The notes under the pieces: model-generated | Databases searched by the model: none | Seen by the model: the letters and a program-made list of their open reading frames with translations, nothing else | Told to the model about the DNA's origin: nothing | In this document: in pieces, positions 23,362-34,138 of the stretch | How the letters are laid out: each line of letters begins with the position of its first letter | How positions within the stretch are numbered: the first letter of the stretch is position 1 | Translations under genes and position numbers: made by a program | Assembly: GCA_025331435.1 (NCBI GenBank) | Contig: JAIWNI010000044.1 | Coordinates: forward strand, 171,133-235,132 | Origin: Choanephora cucurbitarum | Taxonomy: Eukaryota; Mucoromycota; Mucoromycetes; Mucorales; Choanephoraceae | Direction: 5' to 3' | Length of the DNA: 64,000 bases

Positions 23362-26300
23362 ATGAGCGACACAGAAACCATAGATTGTACTTCAGAAGCC
23401 ACCAGTCATTATTCGACTCATGTTGATCATGCATCTGTCGGAGAAGACAACTATGAAGCATATCGAAGCGATCCTAAGTACATCGAAATGACATCTGAAT
23501 TTAAAGATAGATTTAGCCCAGGTTCATTGTTTGACAGCTTGGATTCAGCTCGGGACGCTGCAATTAGTCTGGGTCTCAAGTACAACTGCCCAATGGTAAC
23601 CAAATCTTCTATACTGAAGGCTGGACGCTTGACTATGACATGTATTCATAGTGGCACCTACAGAGCTGCAAAAAAAGTCACTGTTAATGACCAAAACGAG
23701 GATCTCGTAAACAAAGAGGCGGCTTCTACTAATAAAGAAAAGTGCCCATGCTATTATTATGGCCATTTCTCTAAAAAGTTAGGGAAGTTTGTCATTAAGA
23801 AATCAGAGGCAGCACACAATCATCACCTGGCTACTAGCTCTCTCAAATACCATGTAAATCGAACATTGAGCCCCGAAAACTACAGGATTGCTGTTAAGTT
23901 GCTGCAAACAAAAACATCTTCCGAAACTTTAGAGGTAAGAGACATTGTTATCTATAATCAACACAATGCTTATAAGTATACAAACTACAAACCGGTAGGT
24001 TTTAAAAATTTTTGGTGTGAACAGTGTTATTAAGAAAGACCTAGATAACATCAAGCAGCTTGCTACTAAAAACGATGAAACAGTTTCCGAACTAATTGGG
24101 CATCTCCAAAATAAGGGGTACAAAGTCAACTATCATACTAATGAAGAAGATAGGGTAACAGCTATTTTCTTCATACATGATAATGCTTTAGAGGAATTGC
24201 GTCGCTTTCCAGAAGCTGTTGTTCTTGACACAACATACAATACAAACAAGCAGAAAATGAAGCTGCTTAATTTTGTTGTTCCTAGCACGCTGGCTTCCAG
24301 AGAAGGAAAACAAAAAGGTAACCAGCTGGCCACAATCCCTGTTGCTGCTGCTTGGCTGGATAGAGAGACCAGAGAAAGCTACTTGTGGGCCTTGAAAGCT
24401 TTTCGTAGCATTGTTTGGCCACCCGGTTCAACAAATGAGCTTCCAAGTGTATTTGTTACAGACAATGACGCAAGCATAAAGTACGCAATCAAAGAGATCT
24501 TTCCTGATGCTCTAAATGTCTTGTGCTATGTACACATAAAGCATAACTTTATTAAAAAGTTTGTCGAATGCATGATCACAGTAAAAGGTATTTTACCCTT
24601 TTTTAACAAAGTAATTACATAACTTATCGATTATAGACAAAGAAAAGCTTGAAGATAAACGTGAAAAGCTCGGCTATATCATCAACGATCTTGCACTAAG
24701 ATGCAAAACTGAAGAAGATATTGCCGATCAACAAGAGAAGTTCAAGAGTCTCATTGAAGAAGAAGGACTTCTGAAGACGGGTGGAATCGAAGATTGCACC
24801 GATTACATGAATGCGTACTTATCTTTTTGATATTATTTAGTCATCCAAGTTATTAATATTTTACAATATGGTAGAATGATGTCTTTACGAGAGCACTGGA
24901 TCTCTGTGGATGTAGACAAGCATTTACATATGGGTTGTCGTACTACCAATCGGGTGGAAGGAACTCATGCAGCTATTCAGCATTATAACAGAACTTCTCA
25001 TGGTTCTGTTGGCTCAGTGACAGATAAAATTGACCAGTGGTATCAAATTAGAGTAATAGAAGTTTAAGCTAATTATGAAACGATCCAATAACACAAGTTT
25101 TTAGGAGAGCTACAGAAATTTTCAACAAGAAAAAGAAAGCCTCACTGTAAGAATAGATGTTGTCCAAAGCCCTGTGTATGATCTCCTTCGACCTCTAGTC
25201 AAAAGGGTTACAGCCTTTGCATTGACTAAAATCAAGAATCAGTTGATCAAGGGATTGGCCTTGGATGAACAAGGAAAATTGGATGATGACGAGTGCTACT
25301 GCTTTACCAAGTATTGTCTTAGACTACCTTGTAAGCACACACTTGTCAAAGCAATTAAACTTAAGGGCTGTATTACTTTGTCGGAAGTTCATGAACGATG
25401 GCACATTGTTTACAAGAATGGCAAAGGTAATTTTTTTTTTAAAAAAAAAAGAAAAACTCTGAACGCTCAATGTTTATAACACCTTGCTCCAGTACAAAAA
25501 ATTGGAGATATCACCGCTCAGCCTGAACAGAATGATTCCGAAGAAGATGAAGAGCCTGTGCCAATTAGCCTCGTAAATGGCAACATTCACGAAGAGCCAA
25601 AGCAAACTCATCCATTCAATTTGATCGATAGCACAAAAAGACAGTACTTGTTGAAACTACATGCATCTTTCAACAGAATCGAAGAAATCTTTACGAATTC
25701 AGTCTCGCATCAAGAAATGCAAACCATCTTGGATGACTTGCAGTCTTTAGAAGAAGATGCAGTGAAGAATTCACTTGACAAGATGAAGAAGCCATCCATT
25801 TCGTTGATTTCAAAAGGCCGGCCAAAGAGGGAAAGACGTCTCAAGATTGGCATGGAAAAAGCAGTCGAAACCTTTTTGGAAAATAGAGCTGATCTCATTA
25901 AGTCAGAAAAAGCAGAGCAAAAGAGAAAGCGAAAAGGCGATTGTGATGCGAGTATCAAAAGGCCTAAAATCAAAGAAGAAAAGGAAGAAGATGAAATAAG
26001 CAATGAGCTTGAAAACGGTGGTATGATTAAAAATCTACAAAAAAAAGCATAAACATAACAACTCATGAAAAATACAATAGAATCTTACTATGAATATTTG
26101 ATGTCACAAATTGACCCCAACATTCCCAAAGAAAACTACACTGTGCTTGTGAATGTTGAAGGGGATGGGTTTTGTGGTTGGAGAGCATTGGCTGTTCAAT
26201 TGTATGATGATGAAGGCGAATTTTGGACAGTCAAAAAAAAGATGAGAGATACCCTGCTGAGAAACGAGTTGTTCTACAAGAGCAACTTTAGGGACTATTT

Positions 26301-26796
26301 CGACTTTGACGATGTCAAGAAAAGAGTATGTTACGGCATTGAAGAGAAGATTGGTAGTGAGGTGATTCTAGACGAGATTTTTGATAGAAACGAAGATGAT
26401 GAAGATGATGTAGTTTACTCGTGTGGCCAAGAATATTACTTCTCTACCGTTGGCTGTCCTCAACTAGCTGCTGATACTTTCTTTGTCCCAATTGCTATCT
26501 TTTCCGAGAGAAAGTTTGCAGAGACCAGAGGTATATCTTTTTTCCCTCTTCTTGCCAGTTACACCGATGCAGACATAAAAAAGAAGCTCCCACAGCCATT
26601 ACTGCTCCACAGAGTAAATGAGAACCATTGGGTAACATTGGGCTTAAGAAGATCAAAGAAGTTCCCCTGTCCCTTGCCCGACTTGTCTTACGAGTTTGCT
26701 ACTTTTAATCTTGGCAAGGAAACTAACATCAAGAAAACAGCATGGAATCGTCATCTGATTTTCGCCGATCAGTTGCCAAAAGATTCTGGTATGTAA
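23362..26796 (+). CDS. MULE transposase - SWIM finger - OTU protease fusion
   Basis: Seven exons: 23362-23994, 24035-24587, 24637-24814, 24875-25052, 25105-25426, 25493-26020 and 26081-26796, about 1035 aa. The N-terminus (residues 40-170) is FAR1/WRKY-like, with a Cys-rich patch ending in AAHNHHL. The MULE catalytic domain follows, with D276 in VVLDTTYN, D354 in FVTDNDASI, the CYVHIKH motif and E483 in TTNRVEGTH. A SWIM zinc finger (C578-x-C580 ... C590-x-H592, ending LPCKH) is next, then an acidic and basic linker. The C-terminus is an OTU cysteine-protease domain with DGFCGWRA (D826, C829) and NENHWV (H980). The first intron is the least certain: the 40-bp model used here keeps frame, but a longer one from 23938 is possible. 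A last intron could also replace the final two codons (GT at 26790, end near 26863). Confidence 0.85.
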
Positions 26797-27051
26797 TGTT
26801 AAGGCCTTGAAATATAGCAAATCTAATCAGCATTTTTTTAGCAATTTTCAACGATTATTGATTTTCCTCTGCTTTCGATCCTTACTCTTGACCTCTGTTT
26901 TGTGATTGTTATCATCGCTATTATTTCTTTAATATAATTATCTCTATAAATATCACATAAATATAAGGTTGACTTATTGTCAACTTGTTTCCATTGTTAA
27001 TTTTCAATATCGATAATTTTATTATATTTTAAAAGTGTACCTAACAAAAAA

Positions 27052-27179
27052 GGGGGGGGGGGGAGAAAAGGTGAGTGTAGTACGAACAAAAGTGAGTGTG
27101 GCACAAACAAAAGTGAGTGTGAAAAGTGGGGTGTATCTAGAAAAAGTGAGTGTGAAAGTGAGTGCGCCAAGTATTACCC
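27052..27179 (-). repeat. right terminal inverted repeat of the MULE
   Basis: Complement of 23150-23274 apart from a few inserted A and the G-run length. It contains the same iterated GTGAGTG units. Confidence 0.9.
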
Positions 27180-27187
27180 AATTCAAA

Positions 27188-28747
27188 TGCTCTACGAACA
27201 TCTTCTCTCATAAAAAATACAAGATGTTCATATGCATTCACTATGTCTTGCATATCACTCTTTTATGCATGAGAGCAAAATCTGTTATAACATAAACCTG
27301 CTTTTCTTGAATATGACTAAAACAAAAAAATGGATTTTTATCAAACCAGTCAATCTACTCCAGTACTATATGGGCATAATATTTGTTCATTATTGGTTGT
27401 TTCCCCTTTAGTATTAATCCAGAAGCTTATAGTCTGAATGCAGATCAAACGTATATGCTTTCTTTTTTGGCAGCATGCACAATGTGGCGAGATGGCTGAT
27501 ATCTTATCTATAAATGTAAAAACTGAATTTGGTTTAGCTGAAGTTGTTTGTCATGAGCATAAAGAACCAATTGTTGAGGCTTGCATTAGCACGATAATGT
27601 TGATAAGGCTTGAATCAGGGGCTGGAGAATGTTTCAGTTGCTATAAAAATTAATATAGACAACAAGAAACTGCAAGCAAGTATGACTTTAAGTCTAGTAA
27701 AAAGCTTAGAGAAGAAGAAAGTAAAAAAAGCTGCCATCGATCTTTTTAAGCAGATTACCGATAGACTCACAAGCCTAATAGATACAGACAATTTCAAGAA
27801 AAAATACGATTTTGAATGGTTTAAGGTTTAGACTGATTAAATCATTGAAAAATCTTTTTATTGTTGTGAGTGCAGTGCCGATCATAAAATGAAACAATGA
27901 TAGAATGAGAAAGATAACATATCTTAGAAGGGAAAACATGCCGTAAAAAGTTTAGAACTTTTACTTTTGGAGCATATCTTTAAGTAAGACAGTATTTAAT
28001 ACGCAAATCAAAAGCCAGTAAGTTTTGCCAATGAAAAATGAGAGAAATAACTGCTGCAATATAGATTCTAACATGGCCACTTAAAAGTCAAAGAAAGAGT
28101 AAATGCTTGATAAGGACATTAATTTTGGTAGGAACTAGGTTCTACTAGATAATTCTATTCTTTAACCTTCATTTGGCTCGCGTTTGGAAGGTATCCTCAG
28201 AAATAAGCAAACCCTGATAAAGGCAATTGTAACAGCAATGACAAGGTAGTTTACTTGCTATTTTTGAGACTACTTCAACTGCTGGTATGAGCTTTATGTT
28301 CCAAGAGAATATGGCTGACATCAGAGCACCGAACAAAGAACTGATGAAATGAAGTAACAAGTGGGATTGGTTCTCTAAAGCCTTATCCTTACTGGCTCAA
28401 ACAATACTTTCAATAAAGAAAAAGACGATAAGAATAAAGCAGTCTTTTGGTATAGGTTTTGCTGTCCATAGATAAGTCTATTATTCTCTGTGATCGAATT
28501 GAAATGTGTGCTGATCATTCAAATTATAGTCTGTTAAGTTGAGTTGCTTGGAGTTTTGGTTTAAAAGAAAGCGATTTCTTAATATAGAAGCCTTTATCCT
28601 TAACATAAAAAAGAGTTTTGTTTTACAATAAATCAAAGCTATTGCTATTGAACAAAGTTTTAGTATTTCAGTAAGCATTTGGAGACAGAGTAGATATTCT
28701 AAGCCAAGGAGTTTTTCAATTCTGTTCCAACTAGCACAATCAATTTC
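27188..28747. other. right part of the spacer between the arms
   Basis: No intact gene. Two adjacent plus-strand frames at 27438-27653 and 27610-27831 (the second contains a Lys-rich helix ending FEWFKV) look like pieces of a decayed coding region I cannot name. The remainder is AT-rich. Confidence 0.4.
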
Positions 28748-28864
28748 CTGTCTCTGTCTCTGTCTCTGTCTCTGTCTCTGTCTCTGTCTCTGTCTCTGTC
28801 TCTGTCTCTGTCTCTGTCTCTGTCTCTGTCTCTGTCTCTTTGCCTCTGTCTCTGTCTCTGTCTA
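28748..28864 (+). repeat. TCTGTC microsatellite at the inner arm edge (right)
   Basis: About seventeen TCTGTC units, an interruption containing TTTGCC, then about two units. This is the counterpart of 22362-22453 with a very different unit number on each side of the interruption. Confidence 0.85.
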
Positions 28865-29310
28865 GATTTAGTCTCATCTTGTTACACAACAAAGCATGAA
28901 TGTATATATAGTAGCTTTTAGGAGTGGAGAGAATAAAACCCAAAGAAAGAAACAGAAGCAAGAGAGAAGAAGACGAAAGGAGTAAAGACGGAAAGAAAGA
29001 AAGAAAGAAAGAAAGCAAGCAAAAGAGAATAAAATGATAGCAGTAGTGATAATGCCAATAGTGATAGCAACAGCAGCGATAGTAATAGCAGTAGCCTATA
29101 TAGAAAGAGAAACAGAGAGTGACACAGACAGAGACAGACACAGAGATAGAAGCAAAGACAGCGAGTGACCATCAACTCTCTCTCTCCTCTTTTTGTGTGC
29201 TTATCAAAAGCAAGAAAATTAATAGCCCAAAAAATGAAAAGGAAGGGAAAGGTTGACGAAATTTTTGATGCTGATTGGCTTATCTTGTGCGTCGGCTGCA
29301 GCTCTCTGCC

Positions 29311-29350
29311 ACTCCAGTCATGTCACTCAGTCATGTCACTCAGTCATGTA
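29311..29350. repeat. 13-bp tandem repeats (right promoter)
   Basis: Complementary copy of the array at 21846-21885: three units of TCACTCAGTCATG type, about 360 bp upstream of the right ECL1-like gene. Confidence 0.55.
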
Positions 29351-29518
29351 CGCTCATATTGCACATATAAAGAAAAAAATGACACTTTATGAAAAAAACG
29401 TTTTTACTTTGAAATGCCGTCATTTTGCTGCACTTGATATTTATTTTATTTTGGCTGCTGATAACAAAGCGCACGTTTTTGCGTGAGATAAGGGAAATAT
29501 GACGCGGGCGAATTGAGG

Positions 29519-29530
29519 CTATATATAAAA
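29519..29530 (+). promoter_or_regulatory. TATA-like box upstream of the right ECL1-like gene
   Basis: CTATATATAAAA, about 180 bp before the ATG. Same as the left-arm copy. Confidence 0.4.
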
Positions 29531-29708
29531 TTAGAGCAATCAACTTTCTTTCTTTCTTTCCTTTTCGTCTGTTTCTTTGCTTTAATTTACTTTTTTTTTT
29601 AAGCTTTTTTTTTTTGTTTGCACATATATTCTATCCCGGATATACTGTATACCTAACCTACTCTTACTCTCACATATATACACTACATTTATTTGATTTA
29701 TTTCCATC

Positions 29709-30017
29709 ATGGCTGATCTCAATTGGTGTACTTTCTGTGATGATGCAATCAGTCCATTCTCTGTAAGTGTGATAATGTGTATATATACGTATATATATAT
29801 ATGTCTACCTCTGTTCTAACCTATCATGCTCATGTAGGAATCGCTTTACTGTAGCGAACAATGTCTGCGCTCAGATGCACTTCGAAACCATCCTTTGCTT
29901 GGTTACACCTATCCCGAGTTTACTGATTTTCCTCGAGCTAGCAACAGAAGCCATGCTTCGGCCTTGACTCAGTCACCTTTCTCTTTTCCCTCTTCTCCTT
30001 TGCTATCGTCTACATCT

Positions 30018-30056
<39 letters not shown>

Positions 30057-30368
30057 ACAACAACAACAACAACATCATCATCATCACCATCACTCTTACC
30101 ACCTTCTTCACCTTCTTCACCATCATCTGCATCATTAGCATCACCTAAACTGAGCTATTCGAATTGCTCCTCTGTAGCTTCCTCCCCAGCATTGACTGCC
30201 ACATCAGCCAACGAGCCATCCTCACTGCCTAAATTCTCCTTGCTGTCATCGTCATCGTCAATTGTGACACTACCATGCCATACACTACCACCTATCACTA
30301 CCACAGCCACAGCCAAGCCAATGCAGTTCAACTATTTCTCTCTCTTTGAGGCCAAGACGATGCATTGA
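29709..30368 (+). CDS. ECL1-like zinc-binding protein, right copy
   Basis: Two exons, 29709-29762 and 29838-30368, with a 75-bp intron, giving 194 aa. It has the same WCTFC ... LYCSEQC zinc motif and the same Ser/Thr/Ala/Pro-rich tail as the left copy. The 157-residue translation of the tail-containing frame is identical between the two copies. The gene reads away from the spacer, so the two copies are divergent. Because promoter, intron and 3' repeats are all inside the arms, both copies should be independently expressible. Which copy is ancestral cannot be told from the sequence. Confidence 0.75.
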
Positions 30369-30456
30369 TTGGACAGAGATTAGGATCTGGCTGGAATCTT
30401 TACATATACATTGATTGGATAGACTCATTGATTGGACTACATTCATTGATTGGATG
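30360..30456. repeat. four CATTGATTGG repeats around the ECL1-like stop codon (right)
   Basis: Right-arm counterpart of 20738-20834. The first unit contains the stop codon; the other three lie in the presumed 3' UTR. Confidence 0.8.
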
Positions 30457-30918
30457 TGCCAGTTGACTGGATACCCTCACCTCTCTCTCTCTCTCTCTGT
30501 CTCTGTCTCTGTGTGTGTCTCTCTCTTTCCAATTCTCGCTCTGCGCCTTATCCTACTACTCTCCTCCTTCTCTCGCTCTCTTTCTTTTTTTTTTCTTGTT
30601 CGCCTCCTTATTGCATATGTGTATGTGCGTGTGTATGCTGGATGAGGATATGGATACAAGCGCTTTGATTTTATTTTATTTATTTTTTGTTGTTTCTATA
30701 TCTCCAGCCAATCACTGCTTCTGGATCTAACTCTTGATTTCTATATTTATATCTGCCAAACCGACTCAAAGAAAGAAAAAGAAAAAAAAAAGACCGACAG
30801 ATAGACTATACATACACATACACACACACAGAGAGAAAGAGTGAGAGAAAAAAAAAAAAGAAAAAACGAACATAGCTTATATCCCCTCCCCACTCCTTCT
30901 CCATTATTTCTCCCTCTC

Positions 30919-30951
<33 letters not shown>

Positions 30952-32554
30952 ATTTCTTTATTTCTTTACTGTAAATACCCTTCCAAATACACACTCACAC
31001 ACAATGTACTACTACTACCACTGCTATTACTACTACCATTACTACTGTTACTACTCTATTTCTCGAAAATGACAAAAGATAAATAAAGCAATAAACAAAT
31101 CTGATAGTAAAAGTCGGTCTGTGAAATCAAAAAATCAAAAGGAGAGATAAACAGCATGAAACATGAGATAGACCTCAAAAACGGTAATGATTCGTGTCAA
31201 GAAAGAGACTACTCTGTTTTCGGAAATAATTAACATAAAGAACAGACTCAAGCCTTGGTTGGCCCCTTCGCAAAAACAAAAAGTCATATTTAGTAATAAA
31301 TACAAAACCAACCAATGGCCAAATACGCATGAGAAAATTAAAACTTTCTTATCGCTTTCTCGCTTTTAAGATTGAGTGAGAAAGGAGAAACCATTATCAA
31401 CTTCTTTTTTTAGTAAAACATTCTATCAATGCTCAAAAGATAGAAAACCGAGAGTCACTTCTCCCAGCATTAAAAAACAATTAATAGGCCCCCTTTAAGA
31501 TCAGCATTTTTGAATGAAATCAGGTACTAGTATCCCATTGGTTATTCTTGAGCCCCAATCAAACAAAAAATTTTTCATTAAGGTACAACTTCTTTCTTTG
31601 GTGTAACAAACATATTCACATCTCTTCTCCTTTCACTAAGATAAAGAAGAAAAGCTTGACAGGCTGAATGTTATTAACCCTTGCCTCTTTCTTATTTAGA
31701 TATGTACAATCAGTTTGATATCTCTGTATTCCTACCGATCTCCAAAACAATTTAACAAGAAATAAAAGAAAGGGCAATAATTTTAAGCTTTTATATAAAC
31801 AGCTCATTTCAACAGTGTCTAGAGCATTTCTCTAAGCACATGTATTTTGGTTTGTCCATTGAGAGAATTATGGGAATGAGTTGTGCAATGAGTCTGTTCC
31901 ACTGAATTCATGTGATAGGATGTACTGAATCCAAGGGTTTTCGACTCTTGGTTGCTTGGAAACTACTTTCCGAAACATCGAAACAAAATCTATGACTAAC
32001 TCGTTTAGTAAGAAAAGCCTTTATACAGTGTTTGTCAAAACGATATCGTATCATTGATCTCTAGACCTGAGAAAACAAATTAGGAAGGTTACTATTACAT
32101 AATCTTCTTTGTTTAGTTTCAAGTAGCGAAAGAAAAAATTATTCTTCAATCTTCGCGCTCAATGAAACGATCAATGAGAGAGGGAAACGAAAGGGAAAGA
32201 GATAATAGAGTAACACAGATGAAGGTTTGAGAGAAGCAAGGACTGATTCTTCTCCCTTAGGTCTTGGACTTAATTCATGGCTGAAAATGAATCTCCCGAG
32301 AATGACTTAAGACTATCAGGAAACAAATTGGGAATGTCAATATGGCTGATCCAGAGCATCTTCATAGGGTTGGTTGTCTTTATTCAAATCAAAAGAGAAT
32401 AAATTGTCTTCAATATTGCAGAGGGTAGAAGCGAAATCTATCTGAAGCCTATGAATATGTTGATAGCGATCTTCAAAAGTCTGTAGATACCTTCAATTAC
32501 TCAGTGCGATAATGTCGTTCTTATAGACGTTTCTATCTGAATTCTATCCATCTA

Positions 32555-32656
32555 CAGTAGCCGCTCAATATAAAAATGTTTGATTTAATAGTATGCTGAG
32601 TACAAGAGTGTATTTCTCAAGAATATGAGCACTCTTAAATAAAGCAATCATTGTAC
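32555..32656 (+). mobile_element. pogo/Tigger-like transposon end, second copy
   Basis: Starts TA-CAGTAG then CCGCTCAATATAA and contains TTTCTCAAGAATATGA, matching 13934-14100 with numerous substitutions. This indicates two old, independently inserted copies of one family. No transposase frame follows on the plus strand. Confidence 0.5.
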
Positions 32657-34138
32657 ATGAGCCAAGGGATGTTATCAAAGTCAAGAAGTGACCGATGCAT
32701 CCAAAAGCTGAATTGTTAAATGAGGCCTGGATGTATTTGAGTCATGACCAATCTGATACATTGAGGGGGAGAGGTCTGACAGCGAACTAAGTCTAGCACG
32801 TTCAGGGCATTCCAAACTTGATAGCCAACTTTGAGTCGAAGCAACCATTTCCAGATGATCCCTTATGCATTCTAAGGTTTGAACGGCCTTCCGAGAACCA
32901 ATACAGTGATCTTTTATTTTTGGCAAATCAAACGAGCTCTCTCAGCTAAAAGTACTTATTGTGGCTACCAGAATCAGCATTCATTGTAGACGCGTTCCCA
33001 TTAGACTGAAACATCTTCCAGATCCTGTTCAGTGACTCACTATAAAGTTCGATTTCCCAATCACTGACTATAATCTGAAGGGAACGAGGGTAGCAGGCAT
33101 CTTGTCAGACCAGCACCATTTGGTTACCACTATTAAACGTATTTGTAATGAACTCATCTCTGCTTCTGAACTCCAACCAATCAAAGTCCTACTCAATGTC
33201 TTCTCTATGATCCGGCATGGAAGCTGCTTGTAGGCAATAGTACGCTAAAGATATTAATCTTATACTTGTATTGCCAGGTTTAGAAAAGACCACAAGTGAG
33301 CGCCTTTATGCCTGCTGATGTGCGACACATTAGTTAGGCTACTCATCTGTATCATAAACGTCGTGTTCTGAAGAGAGGCGAATACGTATAATAATGATTC
33401 TGCTGCTTTTACTTCTCATCAACTGATCGAGTAATTGTTCTCTTCTAGGGTATGGTTGTGGTTATATTGGTGCTGTAATTGTTGGAGGAGCAAAATGTAC
33501 GAAAGAGATTTGATAGTCATGTTAAATGCTGTTGCTAGCGCAACTGTTGCTTGACAGTTAGATTCATGCAATAGAAAACTAGCAAAGTTACCTCATTATA
33601 GGAGAAAAAGATTTCCAGCTTTTCATTTTTTCAGCATTAAAGCCACACTTACTGCTGTTGCGAATCCTTTTGCTCTGGTTGTTCTTATAATAAGGAGGTA
33701 TAAATTATCTGGACTATAGTTTGAGGTAAAGTTGGAGGAATACGAGCATACTCAAAAAAAAAACTATAAACCAAAGATGCGTGCCAAAAGAAAGAACAGT
33801 AGGGACACTCTTGAAATCCAAAAGATGTCTCTGTTCTTTGCTAACATAAAAGCTCCTCGCAACAACATTGCTTCGAGAGCATTGATCACTGCTGAATACA
33901 TGCAAAGATATCAAGCAATAAAGTGACCGAGCTATGTGCAAGGACTAGCAAAAAAAAAAAATCTACCAGAAATTCAGAAGGCGTTCACTTAGATGACAGC
34001 ATTAGCCATTAACCATAACTAAAAACATGTCTTCCTTGTCGACGATATGAACGGTGCGTGGTATGTTATCTACAGTATGCTACTCTACTGTTGTTCCTAT
34101 CACCTCTTTCTTGATAAATAATGGATTACATAAAGCTC

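Larger units (their letters stand above)
23150..27179 (+). mobile_element. complete Mutator-like element (MULE) with OTU protease gene
   Basis: A 4030-bp element with terminal inverted repeats of about 125-128 bp starting GGGTAATACTTGGCGC and ending with its complement. It is flanked by identical 8-bp direct repeats AATTCAAA at 23142-23149 and 27180-27187, taken as the target-site duplication; MULE duplications are usually 8-11 bp. It carries one spliced gene for a MULE transposase fused to a protease domain. Intact termini, matching target duplication and an uninterrupted coding frame suggest recent and possibly active transposition. It is nested in the spacer between the two inverted arms. 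Confidence 0.9.
28748..31112 (-). repeat. right arm of the 2.36-kb inverted duplication
   Basis: Reverse complement of 20092-22453. The outer edge is at ATCTGATAGTAAAA (31099-31112), after which the sequence (GTCGGTCTG) no longer matches the left flank. The inner edge lies in the GACAGA/TCTGTC microsatellite at 28748-28864. It contains the second complete ECL1-like gene and the same promoter and 3' repeats. Small differences are a longer TCTGTC array, a shorter GAAA array and one extra AAAT-type unit near 30952. Confidence 0.93.

Noticed and set aside
26065..26796. OTU protein as an independent gene starting at its own ATG (26065)
   Set aside because: A consensus intron (26021-26080) removes the stop of the upstream exon and that ATG, and joins the frames cleanly. 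The separate-gene model needs a 12-bp gap between genes without a promoter.
20092..31112. The two long arms as termini of a giant transposon
   Set aside because: No target-site duplication at the outer edges, no element-like terminal motif, and the arms contain an ordinary host-type gene with its promoter. Segmental inverted duplication explains them better.
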